Assembly (NCBI GenBank): GCA_001804815.1
Contig: MHBI01000097.1
Coordinates: 1-64,000 of the forward strand
Origin: Lentisphaerae bacterium GWF2_50_93
Lineage (GTDB): Bacteria; Verrucomicrobiota; Lentisphaeria; Victivallales; GWF2-50-93
DNA length: 64,000 nucleotides
Direction of reading: 5' to 3'
The notes under the pieces were generated by a model. That model was not told the origin of the DNA. It made no database searches and was given only the letters and a program-made list of their open reading frames with translations. This document shows, in pieces, positions 41,391-49,690 of this stretch (its first letter is position 1; every line of letters starts with the position of its first letter). Made by a program: the position numbers and the translations under genes.

Positions 41391-41531
41391 ATGAAGAAGT
41401 GGCGGTTTGCGATCTACAAATACAGCTCTGACCGGTATGATCCGCAGGAGACCTGGTTCCCCGGCTTCGAACTCTTTGACGGAACGGTCGAGGGCGCTAT
41501 GCGGGCCGGAGACAAGGCATACGAAGTATGA
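41391..41531 (+). CDS. Small hypothetical protein
   Basis: 46 codons starting MKKWRFAIYKYSSDRYDPQE and ending DKAYEV. Composition (Trp, Tyr, Asp, Phe) is protein-like and codon use resembles coding DNA, but there is no good RBS. It could be the remnant of a longer gene at the left border of the defence island. Function unknown. Confidence 0.35.
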   Translation: MKKWRFAIYKYSSDRYDPQETWFPGFELFDGTVEGAMRAGDKAYEV

Positions 41532-41596
41532 ACGACAGGGAAACAGTTTCTTCCGGGAAACTCTCTCCTCCCACACACATCTTGCATATCTGCGCT

Positions 41597-41678
41597 CTTC
41601 ATCTGCGCAGATTGGGATGAAAGCCCTGTTTTTACAGCTTAGTTTACTTGATTTACGCTCCACCTCTGGCTATCTTTT
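41597..41678. repeat. Direct repeat A (about 82 bp) upstream of the DUF262 operon
   Basis: Starts CTTCATCTGCGC and ends GGCTATCTTTT; roughly 75-80% identical by eye to 45406-45486 upstream of the type III methylase gene (shared blocks GATGAAA, CCCTGTTT, CTTGATTTAC, GGCTATCTTT). It ends 37 bases before the DUF262 start. A shorter match to its left side (CTTGCATATCTG...CTCTTCATC) lies at about 44658-44684. Confidence 0.7.
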
Positions 41679-41714
41679 CACCAATATGAAAAACTACCAG
41701 TATATGGAGATTCC

Positions 41715-42785
41715 ATGAATCAAGGTGCTATTGAGAGTATCACTTCCGAGCAGGTATCTGCTGCTGAATCCCAGATTTTGGAACAGACGAAGCGCATCGA
41801 CTATTATCTTACCGAGTATTCCATCGAGCTTCTCGCTGATAAAATGGAGAAAGGAGAATTTGAGACTCCTGATTACCAGCGGGAATACACTTGGGAAGAA
41901 GGACGTAAATGGCGTTTTATCGAATCGATTTTGATGAATCTTCCCATTCCGTTTCTTTTTTTCTGGGAAAACCCCAAATCAGGGAAACTGGAAATCGTGG
42001 ATGGTGTCCAGAGATTGAGTACTATCCATGAATTTCTCCATAAAGGGCTCGTGTTGGGCGATCTGGAAAAGCTTCCTGCTCTCACAGGTTTTTCTTTTGC
42101 CGATTTACCGGAATCTCGTCAGCGGAAGCTCAAAAACAGATCCATTCGAGGGATTGTTTTGAATGAACATGCAGACGATCAGGCTCGCTTTGATTTGTTT
42201 GACCGAATCAATACAGGCAGCAAAGTCGCCAATAAAGCAGAAATTCGGAGAGGTGCCCTCCGTGGCCCCTTTATGGATTTGGTGATCGAATTGGCAAAAG
42301 ATGCTTCTTTTATTGAAATCGCTCCTGTTACAGAAAAACAGCTCAAGGAGCGGGAACGGGAAGAACTTGTGACTAGGTTCTTTGCCTATGGTGATGGCCT
42401 TGACAATTATGATGATGAAGTATCTGTTTTCCTGTATGCCTATACCAGGGAAAAGAATGTTCTTTTTACTTCTAAATCATCTCTTTCTGATGAGTACCGC
42501 GCTCGTTTTCTAAGCATGGTGGCATTTGTTGCGGGTAATTTCCCCTACGGTTTTCGCCGAGCAGCCAAAGGCAAAGCTAGCCCCCGTGCCCGTTTTGAAA
42601 GTATTGCCGTTGGCAGTTACTTGGCACTGAAGCAGAACTCTTCCTTGAAAGTAGATCCTATACAAGTTTCAGAATGGGTGCAAAGCAAAGAATTTTCAGA
42701 AGTTACGGGTGCCGACGGGGCTAATGCGATTAGTCGACTCAGAGGTCGCATCTATTTTGTCAGGGATAAGTTGCTGGAGTTTTAA
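41715..42785 (+). CDS. DUF262 domain protein (ParB-fold, GmrS-like)
   Basis: 356-residue protein with an N-terminal DUF262 domain (PF03235). Motifs YQREYTWEEGRKW near 55-67, EIVDGVQRLSTIHEF (the DGQQR-like motif, here DGVQR) and DLFDRINTGS are present. DUF262 proteins are ParB-fold ATP/NTP-dependent nucleases or sensors, as in GmrSD type IV restriction and BrxU. The separate DUF1524 HNH nuclease domain is missing; the following HEPN protein could act as effector. RBS GGAG at 5 bases. Two-base gap to the next gene. The DNA here is visibly more AT-rich than the metal region to the left. Confidence 0.88.
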   Translation: MNQGAIESITSEQVSAAESQILEQTKRIDYYLTEYSIELLADKMEKGEFETPDYQREYTWEEGRKWRFIESILMNLPIPFLFFWENPKSGKLEIVDGVQRLSTIHEFLHKGLVLGDLEKLPALTGFSFADLPESRQRKLKNRSIRGIVLNEHADDQARFDLFDRINTGSKVANKAEIRRGALRGPFMDLVIELAKDASFIEIAPVTEKQLKEREREELVTRFFAYGDGLDNYDDEVSVFLYAYTREKNVLFTSKSSLSDEYRARFLSMVAFVAGNFPYGFRRAAKGKASPRARFESIAVGSYLALKQNSSLKVDPIQVSEWVQSKEFSEVTGADGANAISRLRGRIYFVRDKLLEF

Positions 42786-42787
42786 TA

Positions 42788-43525
42788 ATGGGTATTCTTA
42801 GCCAATCATTTACAGATCGACTTCAGGAAATCGAAGAATATCTTATCTTCCTGTCTGCCGTTGAAGATGAGATGAAATCTGGTACGCCTAAGATTGGTTT
42901 ACAAACAATTACAGTGACCCAACAAAAAATTCTTCTCTCCAGCGTCTATTTGCAATTGTACAACTTAGTGGAAGCAACTGTTTCCAAGTGCGTTGACACT
43001 GTCTGTGCCGCAGTTACACAAGCTAAGTGCCATCCTTCTGATTTGACAATCGAGCTTCGAAAAGAATGGGTGCGATACCATGGCAAAACCCATTGTGATC
43101 TCAACTGCGAAAACAGGTTGAATCAGTCTTTGGAGTTGTGCAAACATCTTATCGAAGCACTTCCTGTCGATGATTTCCAAATCAATATCGGTGGCGGCGG
43201 CAATTGGAACGATGAAGAAATATACGACTTATCCAAAAGATTAGGCTGTGACTTGAATATATCCGCAGAAATTAATAAAAAGGTCAAGCAGCCGATGTTC
43301 GACGGGGAAGGGGCTATGGTCAAGATCATGAAGCTCCGCAATAAGCTTGCTCACGGAAACATCTCATTTGGTGAATGCGGAGAAAATATCACTGTCAACG
43401 ACCTTCGCGATCTGAAAGATCGAACAGCAGAGTATCTTGCCGTGGTGGTTTTCTCCTTCGAGAGCTATGTCGACTCCTACGAGTTTCTGAAACTGGATAG
43501 CCGTCCCAAGGAGATGATTCCATGA
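42788..43525 (+). CDS. HEPN-domain protein, MAE_28990/MAE_18760 type
   Basis: 245-residue helical protein. The C-terminal motif LRNKLAHGNISFGECG (near 180-195) gives the Rx4H signature (RNKLAH) of HEPN ribonucleases, and the middle FQINIGGGGNWND is typical of the MAE_28990/MAE_18760 group. HEPN effectors cleave RNA in abortive defence and toxin systems. It overlaps the methyltransferase start (ATGA) and follows the DUF262 gene by 2 bases, so the three proteins are made together. Likely the toxic effector of the module, by inference. Confidence 0.82.
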   Translation: MGILSQSFTDRLQEIEEYLIFLSAVEDEMKSGTPKIGLQTITVTQQKILLSSVYLQLYNLVEATVSKCVDTVCAAVTQAKCHPSDLTIELRKEWVRYHGKTHCDLNCENRLNQSLELCKHLIEALPVDDFQINIGGGGNWNDEEIYDLSKRLGCDLNISAEINKKVKQPMFDGEGAMVKIMKLRNKLAHGNISFGECGENITVNDLRDLKDRTAEYLAVVVFSFESYVDSYEFLKLDSRPKEMIP

Positions 43526-44589
43526 GGATGAAACAAAAAAATACTGTTAGTATTATAGGAGTGGATCTCTTCTGCGGAGTCGGCGGGCTTTCTCATGGAC
43601 TCATGAAAGGTGGAATCCGTGTTGCTGCCGGCGTAGATCTGGACGAGTCCTGCCGATATCCCTACGAAGCCAATAATCGGTCGAAATTTATCAGGAAAGA
43701 TGTTCGAAAACTGCAATCCGGCGATATTGAACCCTTCTTTGCTGAGGGATCGTTACGTCTTCTTGCCGGGTGTGCGCCCTGCCAGCCTTTCTCTACATAC
43801 AGTCAGAAGAATCGAACGGGTATCCGTGACGGCAAGTGGGATTTGCTTTTGGAGTTTGGTCGTCTTGTCAGAGAAGTTCAACCGGAACTGGTCACCATGG
43901 AAAATGTCCCGCAATTGCATGGGCAGGATGTTTTCCAATCCTTCCTGGACTCTCTCTCGGGGTATCATCTCTGGCATGGGGTTGTTGACTGTGTGCGCTA
44001 TGGGATTCCTCAAACACGAAAACGGTTGGTGTTGCTGGCCTCAAAACTTGGTCCAGTCTCACTAATTCCCCCAAGGCGTCACGCGCAGAAATCCGTTACA
44101 GTGCGTGATTCCATTTCCAACTTGTCAAAAATTGTCGCCGGGGAATCGAACCCAGCAGACCCATTGCACACATCCTGTTCTCTCAGCCCTAGGAATCTTC
44201 GGAGAATACAGGCCTCTAAACCGGGAGGGACTTGGCGTGATTGGCCAATTGGTCTCCGAGCAAAATGCCACAAGAAGGATTCCGGTATGACATACCCAAG
44301 TGTATATGGCCGGATGGAATGGGATGCTCCGGCACCGACAATGACAACGCAATGTTTTGGGTACGGCAATGGACGATTTGGCCATCCAGAACAGGATCGC
44401 GCCATTTCTCTAAGAGAGGCTGCACTTATACAATCTTTCCCTATGGACTACAAATTTGTGAGACCAGGAGACACAGTCAAGTTCAATGTGCTGGGTCGTC
44501 TTATTGGCAATGCGGTTCCTGTGACAATCGGTAAGATAGTCGCGGATAGTTTGATGAACCATGTGGTGAAATTGCCTAATCAAAAGTAA
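43522..44589 (+). CDS. DNA (cytosine-5-)-methyltransferase
   Basis: 355-residue C5 methyltransferase with all main motifs: I DLFCGVGGLSHGL (near 15-27), IV GCAPCQPFS with catalytic Cys87, VI MENVPQL, VIII QTRKRLVLLAS, IX SLREAALIQSFP and X IGNAVP. The target-recognition region is about 190-270; the recognition sequence cannot be read off. In this operon it probably marks self DNA for the DUF262/HEPN pair. No cognate classical restriction endonuclease is next to it. Confidence 0.95.
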   Translation: MRMKQKNTVSIIGVDLFCGVGGLSHGLMKGGIRVAAGVDLDESCRYPYEANNRSKFIRKDVRKLQSGDIEPFFAEGSLRLLAGCAPCQPFSTYSQKNRTGIRDGKWDLLLEFGRLVREVQPELVTMENVPQLHGQDVFQSFLDSLSGYHLWHGVVDCVRYGIPQTRKRLVLLASKLGPVSLIPPRRHAQKSVTVRDSISNLSKIVAGESNPADPLHTSCSLSPRNLRRIQASKPGGTWRDWPIGLRAKCHKKDSGMTYPSVYGRMEWDAPAPTMTTQCFGYGNGRFGHPEQDRAISLREAALIQSFPMDYKFVRPGDTVKFNVLGRLIGNAVPVTIGKIVADSLMNHVVKLPNQK

Positions 44590-44684
44590 TAACATGGGCC
44601 GTGGGATCGCTGGAAACAAGTGAATCGAATGTCAAGATCATTCGCCGGGTGAACGGCTTGCATATCTGACACTCTTCATCCGTG

Positions 44685-44718
44685 CGTATTCAGTAAACTA
44701 TGTCGTTTACTTAATACG
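44685..44718. repeat. Long hairpin after the C5 methyltransferase gene
   Basis: CGTATTCAGTAAAC (44685-44698) and GTTTACTTAATACG (44705-44718) pair over 14 bp with one mismatch and a 6-base loop. It could end transcription of the DUF262 operon or mark the left border of the segment with the zinc-protein gene. It directly follows a partial copy of direct repeat A (CTTGCATATCTG...CTTCATCCGTGCG). Confidence 0.55.
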
Positions 44719-44791
44719 TACTTTCAAATTGAATATGCGCTGACTGTGGAATATGTTTTAAAATGGGAACAAAAAAGGGAGAAAGTTGATC

Positions 44792-45397
44792 ATGAAATGC
44801 GCAATATGCCTGAGAAAAAAAGGGAAGCGGGATTGCAGGTTGACAGGTTCTCAGGTGTGCAACTTGTGCTGTGGTCAGAACCGGAAGCAGGCGAGCTGCA
44901 GTGGGTGTGAACACTATATGAACGCGAAATCGTGCAGAAACTACGGCAGAGTACCCTGCTTTTCCTCCATTGAGATGCAAGATGATTTTGAGCTACAGTC
45001 GTACTCCAATTCAATCGAATCCACCCTGTGCGCATGGGACAACTCATTTCAAAACAGACTGAAGGACGAATCCGCGCTGAGAGTGCTTGAAATGCTTTTG
45101 GACAAGCATTTCTTCCATGACGAAAACGTTTCAGCAGCAGACGATGTATTGCAAAAAGGCTTTGAGATGGTATCAACCTCCATTTTTGAAGATCTCCCCG
45201 ACATAGCGGAAGAAACTCTCAATAAAACCATCAGCGTGGTTCACTTTGTCGCCAAAAGACGCACAACCGGCGGACGGGAATACTTTGACTTCATCCATCA
45301 GTTTGTCGGTTTCCGGGTCGCTCCGGGAGTAAGAGTTTTTCCAGGTCTGTCCAGGAATCCTGAAAGTAAATATTCACTTAACCCCGTCCTTCAGTGA
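44792..45397 (+). CDS. Zinc-binding protein with CCG-R motif, unknown function
   Basis: 201 residues. The N-terminal 60 residues form a cysteine cluster: CAICLRKKG, VCNLCCGQNRKQ, CSGCEHY, CRNYGRVPC. The CCG-x2-R and CxxC spacing recalls a family of uncharacterised zinc proteins often annotated near SEC-C proteins. The rest is helical (HENVSAADDVLQKGFEMV) without a known domain. ATG 44792 has GGGAGA 9 bases upstream. Its last codons fall into a 13-bp inverted repeat, so the natural C-terminus may have been cut short. It stands between two elements of the duplicated leader sequence. Confidence 0.6.
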   Translation: MKCAICLRKKGKRDCRLTGSQVCNLCCGQNRKQASCSGCEHYMNAKSCRNYGRVPCFSSIEMQDDFELQSYSNSIESTLCAWDNSFQNRLKDESALRVLEMLLDKHFFHDENVSAADDVLQKGFEMVSTSIFEDLPDIAEETLNKTISVVHFVAKRRTTGGREYFDFIHQFVGFRVAPGVRVFPGLSRNPESKYSLNPVLQ

Positions 45398-45405
45398 ATA
45401 TTTAC
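45366..45405. repeat. Perfect 13-bp inverted repeat at the 3' end of the zinc-protein gene
   Basis: GTAAATATTCACT (45366-45378) and AGTGAATATTTAC (45393-45405) with a 14-base spacer. The stop codon of the preceding gene lies in the right arm, and the arm directly abuts direct repeat C. Could be a terminator (no T-run) or the end of an inserted segment. Confidence 0.65.
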
Positions 45406-45486
45406 CTTCATCTGCGCGGGTTGAGATGAAATCCCTGTTTCTACGTCTTGGTTTGCTTGATTTACTCTTCGGTTTCGGCTATCTTT
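45406..45486. repeat. Direct repeat C (about 81 bp) upstream of the type III R-M operon
   Basis: CTTCATCTGCGC to GGCTATCTTT, related to 41597-41678. It ends 45 bases before the mod gene. The same leader thus precedes both restriction-type operons of the island, either by duplication during insertion or as a shared regulatory leader. Confidence 0.7.
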
Positions 45487-45530
45487 CCCGAAATATAAAA
45501 CTCAGATAAATTTAAAAGAGCTGACTATCT

Positions 45531-47144
45531 ATGCCAACACTACAGTTCAAGGGAAAAACATTCGTACAGAACCACCACCTTGCGGTGAAGTATCACCAAT
45601 TGGTGCCGAAAAAGGATTTGAGCTTGACCGGCAATGTTTCCCTACACGATAACCTGATCATACAAGGCGACAACCTTAAAGCATTGAAGGCTTTGCTGCC
45701 ATCATATTCGGGAAAAATAAAGTGCATCTACATTGACCCTCCATATAACACCGGAAATGAAAACTGGGTTTACAGCGACAATGTGAACAGCCCGATGTTG
45801 AAGGAGTGGCTGGGACAGGTTGTGGACAAAGAGGACTTGACACGCCACGACAAATGGCTTTGCATGATGATGCCACGATTGAAGCTGCTTCGTGAGTTGC
45901 TTAGCGAGGATGGAGTAATTTTTATTTCCATAGACGATAATTCTCAACATAATTTGAGAGTATTGCTGGATGAGATTTTTGGAACAGACAACTTTATTGC
46001 TCAAATTGTTTGGGAGAAAATTCATAGCACGAAAAATGATGCAAAATATATTTCCGACAATCATGAGTATGTGCTGTTCTATTGTAAAAATATTGACAAC
46101 TTCTCTGTCAACCTTCTTGAAAGAACGGAAAAAATGGATGCTCGTTATTCTAATCCTGATAATGACCCAAGAGGCAATTGGAGTTCCGGCGACCTTGTTG
46201 CAAGCGAAGAAAGAAAAGAAGGATATTATGATGTTACTGGACCAACTGGCAAAGTATTCAATGTCCCACGAGGCAAACATTGGGTTTACTCCAATAATAA
46301 TCTACTTCAAATGATTGATGAAAAAAGAATTTGGTTTGGTAAAGACGGCAGTGCATTTCCGAGATTGAAAAGATTCCTGTCGGAAGTTCAGCAAGGGAAA
46401 AAAGCGGATACACTTTGGAAAAGTTTTGATGTTGGTCATAATCAAGAAGCCAAGAGAGAATTGAAAGCAATCTTCTCGGATTTGGAAGAGGTTCCTTTTG
46501 CAACACCAAAACCTTTACGACTAATTGAACAAATATTAAAATTGTCAACAAATAAGAACTCAATCATCCTTGACAGCTTCGCGGGTTCCGGAACGACCGC
46601 GCATGCAGTTTTAGAACTCAACAAAGAAGATGGAGGCAACCGCAAATTCATCCTGGTAGAGCAGGAAGATTACGCCAATACCATTACAGCCGAAAGAGTC
46701 CGCAGGGCAATAAAGGGAATTAAAACGGCGAAGAATGAAAACCTGAAAAAAGGAACCGGGGGATCATTCAGTTATTTTGAACTGGGGCCTACCATTGAGA
46801 TGGAAAGTCTGCTGAAAGGGAAAAACCTGCCTTCGTTCAAGGAGTTTGCCCGATATTTGTTCTACACCGCCACTGGCGAGGAGTTCAACGAAAAGAATAT
46901 CAGCGAGAAAACAGGCTTTATAGGGGCGAGTAAAAATTATGAAGTGTTCTTGTTCTACAAGCCGGATCTGGAATGGCTGAAGAGAAATGCTTTAACCCTG
47001 GATATCTGCAAGTCATTGCCCAAGCATAAAGGCAAGCAACGCTTGGTTTTCGCCCCTGCAAAATATGTTGATGATCACACCTGCCTGGAATACAGAATTG
47101 ATTTCTGCCAGTTGCCTTATGAAATTTACAGGATACAGAAATGA
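45531..47144 (+). CDS. Type III restriction-modification methyltransferase subunit (Mod)
   Basis: 537-residue N6-adenine DNA methyltransferase of the beta group: catalytic DPPYNTG (near 69-75) precedes the SAM-binding FAGSGTT (near 350-356). The variable region between them (about 150-330) reads the target. Residues after 400 match the C-terminus of Mod proteins. Mod acts alone as a methylase and with Res as endonuclease. Overlaps res by 4 bases (ATGA). The 45-base leader follows direct repeat C. Confidence 0.95.
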   Translation: MPTLQFKGKTFVQNHHLAVKYHQLVPKKDLSLTGNVSLHDNLIIQGDNLKALKALLPSYSGKIKCIYIDPPYNTGNENWVYSDNVNSPMLKEWLGQVVDKEDLTRHDKWLCMMMPRLKLLRELLSEDGVIFISIDDNSQHNLRVLLDEIFGTDNFIAQIVWEKIHSTKNDAKYISDNHEYVLFYCKNIDNFSVNLLERTEKMDARYSNPDNDPRGNWSSGDLVASEERKEGYYDVTGPTGKVFNVPRGKHWVYSNNNLLQMIDEKRIWFGKDGSAFPRLKRFLSEVQQGKKADTLWKSFDVGHNQEAKRELKAIFSDLEEVPFATPKPLRLIEQILKLSTNKNSIILDSFAGSGTTAHAVLELNKEDGGNRKFILVEQEDYANTITAERVRRAIKGIKTAKNENLKKGTGGSFSYFELGPTIEMESLLKGKNLPSFKEFARYLFYTATGEEFNEKNISEKTGFIGASKNYEVFLFYKPDLEWLKRNALTLDICKSLPKHKGKQRLVFAPAKYVDDHTCLEYRIDFCQLPYEIYRIQK

Positions 47145-49654
47145 AGCTGAAGCACTACCAGGAAAAGGTTTTAAAGGAACTGCAGGATTATCTGAGCGCC
47201 CTGTCAGATTTCAAAGCCAAGTACGAAAAGGCGTTGGAATTTGACGCTGACATGGCAAGGGACTACAATTTCCCCAAGCGTGCCTGGGAACAAAGCACAG
47301 GAAGAATAACATATCATTCCAAGACAAACGGCCTGCACGAACCGCTTCCCGACATCTATCTGAAAGTACCGACAGGCGGAGGGAAAACTTTGCTGGCTTG
47401 CCACGCCATTGATTGCATTCAAAAAACATTCCTCAAGAAACAGGCGGGGCTTGTTCTGTGGATTGTGCCATCCACGCAAATCTACAGGCAGACCATTTCA
47501 GCATTGAAAGACCGCGAGCATCCATACAGACAGATACTAGATATTTCAAGCGGCGGCAGAACGCTCATCAAAGAAAAAACGGAAATGTTCAATCGCCTGG
47601 ATGTGAACGAACATCTTGTTGTGCTGATGTTAATGCTGCCTTCTGCGAACCGCCTGAACAGGGAAACTCTGAAAGTTTTCAGGGATGCGGGCGGCTTTAC
47701 AGATTTTTTCCCATCTGAAGATAATTCTCCCAAGCAGGAGGCGTTGCTCAAGTTTGTCCCCAACCTAGACTGCTTCACTACGGAAGGGGATGTCTTCGGA
47801 ACACAAATAAAGACCTCCCTTGGAAATACTTTGAAATTATTGAAACCGCTTGTGGTGATTGACGAAGGACACAGGGCTTACGGTGAACAGGCAAGAAGCA
47901 CGGTAAATAATTTTAATCCTTCCTTTATTCTTGAACTTTCGGCGACACCTCCGCCAAACAGCAATGAACTGGTGAAAATTACAGGGCGTGAACTGCACGA
48001 AGAGGAAATGATAAAGCTGGACATTCATCTCACCAATAAGACAAGCCTGGACTGGCGGGATACAATGCTGGCGAGTTATGAAAAAAGGAATGAACTGGAA
48101 AAGAAAGCAAAGGAATATGAGGGCAACACAGGTGAATATATCCGCCCCATTTGCCTGATACAGGCGGAACGCACTGGAAAAGACCAGCGGGAGAAGAATT
48201 TCATACACGCAGAGGATGTTAAAGAGTTTTTAATCAAAAAATGTAACATTCCTGAAAAGCACATTGCCATAAAGAGCAGCGAAAAAGACGACATAGAAGG
48301 AATTGATTTGTTTGCTCCCGATTGCGACATACGCTACATAATTACCAAGCAGGCATTGCAGGAAGGCTGGGATTGTTCGTTCGCCTACATCCTTACCATT
48401 TTGACCAATCCATCATCATCAACAGGGATTACGCAATTGGTCGGACGCATCCTGCGACAGCCTTTTGCGCGGAAAACAAAGATCCAGGAATTGGACGAGT
48501 GCTATGTTTATACATTCCGGCAGAACGCAAGCACGTTGGTAAAGGAAATAAAATCTGGTCTTGAGGACGAAGGGCTTGGCGACATTGCAGGCAGACTTGT
48601 AAACGATGAAGGCGGGGCTGCTGCTGGATTATCAAGGGACAGGGAATCGAAATATCGTGCCGACTTCAAGAAATTCGAAGGGACAATCTACCTGCCAAAG
48701 TTTGTGATGAAGGAAAAAGAAACTTGGCGGGATATGAATTTCGAAGTGGACATTTTAAGCAAGATTGATTGGGAAGCCGTAAATATTGATGAACTGGAGA
48801 ATATTTCCCTGCAAAAGAAAAAAGACAGGGAACAGGAAATCATCCTGGGCTTGAGCGATGAGGAAAAAGAACTGCTGAAAGAAACAGGAAGGTCGGAGAA
48901 GACGGGGGCATTGGAGATCGACGAAGTGTTTCTGACGAGACAAATTACCGGGATGATCCCCAACCCCTGGATCTGCTACCAGCTGGGAGAGAAGGCGGTG
49001 AAGATGGTCCTGAATAAATATGACCACGGCACAGTCGCGGCGAATTTCGTGTTCGTAATTGAAGAACTGAAAAAGATTCTGGATAAGGAAAGAAACCGCC
49101 TTGCGGAGCAGGTTTTCAGGAAACTGATTGAAGAGAAGAAACTGTTATTCTTCCTTCTCTCCGGCAAAGGAGGCTATGTAATTCCGTCAAGAATAAAAGT
49201 GAAGAGTGAAAAGCAGCTGGTGCGCAATGATAACACTCCAATTCAAAGATCGCTGTTTGACTATGTGGCGGAGGAAAACATCAACGGTCTTGAAAAATCC
49301 GTCGCCATTTATCTTGATGAACAGGAAAAACTTCTGTGGTGGTACCGCAATATGAGCAGGCAGGACTACCATATCCAAGGATGGAAGAGGCACAAGATTT
49401 ATCCCGACTTCATTGCAGCGGACAAGAAAAAGGATAACGACGACTACGAAACAGTTTATGTACTGGAGACCAAAGGCATACATCTGAAAAATGAGGACAC
49501 TCAATACAAGCAGGACGTTTTCAAGCTTTGCAACGAATTAGGGGCGAAGAAACCCTGGAAGGAATTGTTTGACGAGTTTCCCGATCACGACTTTGAATTC
49601 CAGGTTGTGTTTGAGGACGAGTGGCAGAACAAAATTAACAAGCTAATGCAATGA
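47141..49654 (+). CDS. Type III restriction enzyme subunit (Res)
   Basis: 837-residue helicase-nuclease. Superfamily 2 motifs: PTGGGKT (77-83), DEGHRAYG (Walker B), LELSATPP, and motif VI TQLVGRILRQPFARK. Near the C-terminus YPDFIA and YVLETKG form the PD-(D/E)XK nuclease centre. Length is within the usual 800-1000. Needs Mod for target recognition and two inversely oriented sites for cleavage in studied systems. No frameshift seen, so the system appears intact. Confidence 0.95.
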   Translation: MKLKHYQEKVLKELQDYLSALSDFKAKYEKALEFDADMARDYNFPKRAWEQSTGRITYHSKTNGLHEPLPDIYLKVPTGGGKTLLACHAIDCIQKTFLKKQAGLVLWIVPSTQIYRQTISALKDREHPYRQILDISSGGRTLIKEKTEMFNRLDVNEHLVVLMLMLPSANRLNRETLKVFRDAGGFTDFFPSEDNSPKQEALLKFVPNLDCFTTEGDVFGTQIKTSLGNTLKLLKPLVVIDEGHRAYGEQARSTVNNFNPSFILELSATPPPNSNELVKITGRELHEEEMIKLDIHLTNKTSLDWRDTMLASYEKRNELEKKAKEYEGNTGEYIRPICLIQAERTGKDQREKNFIHAEDVKEFLIKKCNIPEKHIAIKSSEKDDIEGIDLFAPDCDIRYIITKQALQEGWDCSFAYILTILTNPSSSTGITQLVGRILRQPFARKTKIQELDECYVYTFRQNASTLVKEIKSGLEDEGLGDIAGRLVNDEGGAAAGLSRDRESKYRADFKKFEGTIYLPKFVMKEKETWRDMNFEVDILSKIDWEAVNIDELENISLQKKKDREQEIILGLSDEEKELLKETGRSEKTGALEIDEVFLTRQITGMIPNPWICYQLGEKAVKMVLNKYDHGTVAANFVFVIEELKKILDKERNRLAEQVFRKLIEEKKLLFFLLSGKGGYVIPSRIKVKSEKQLVRNDNTPIQRSLFDYVAEENINGLEKSVAIYLDEQEKLLWWYRNMSRQDYHIQGWKRHKIYPDFIAADKKKDNDDYETVYVLETKGIHLKNEDTQYKQDVFKLCNELGAKKPWKELFDEFPDHDFEFQVVFEDEWQNKINKLMQ

Positions 49655-49690
49655 CAGCCGACATGCACTTGCAGGGCGATCCGTTAACCT

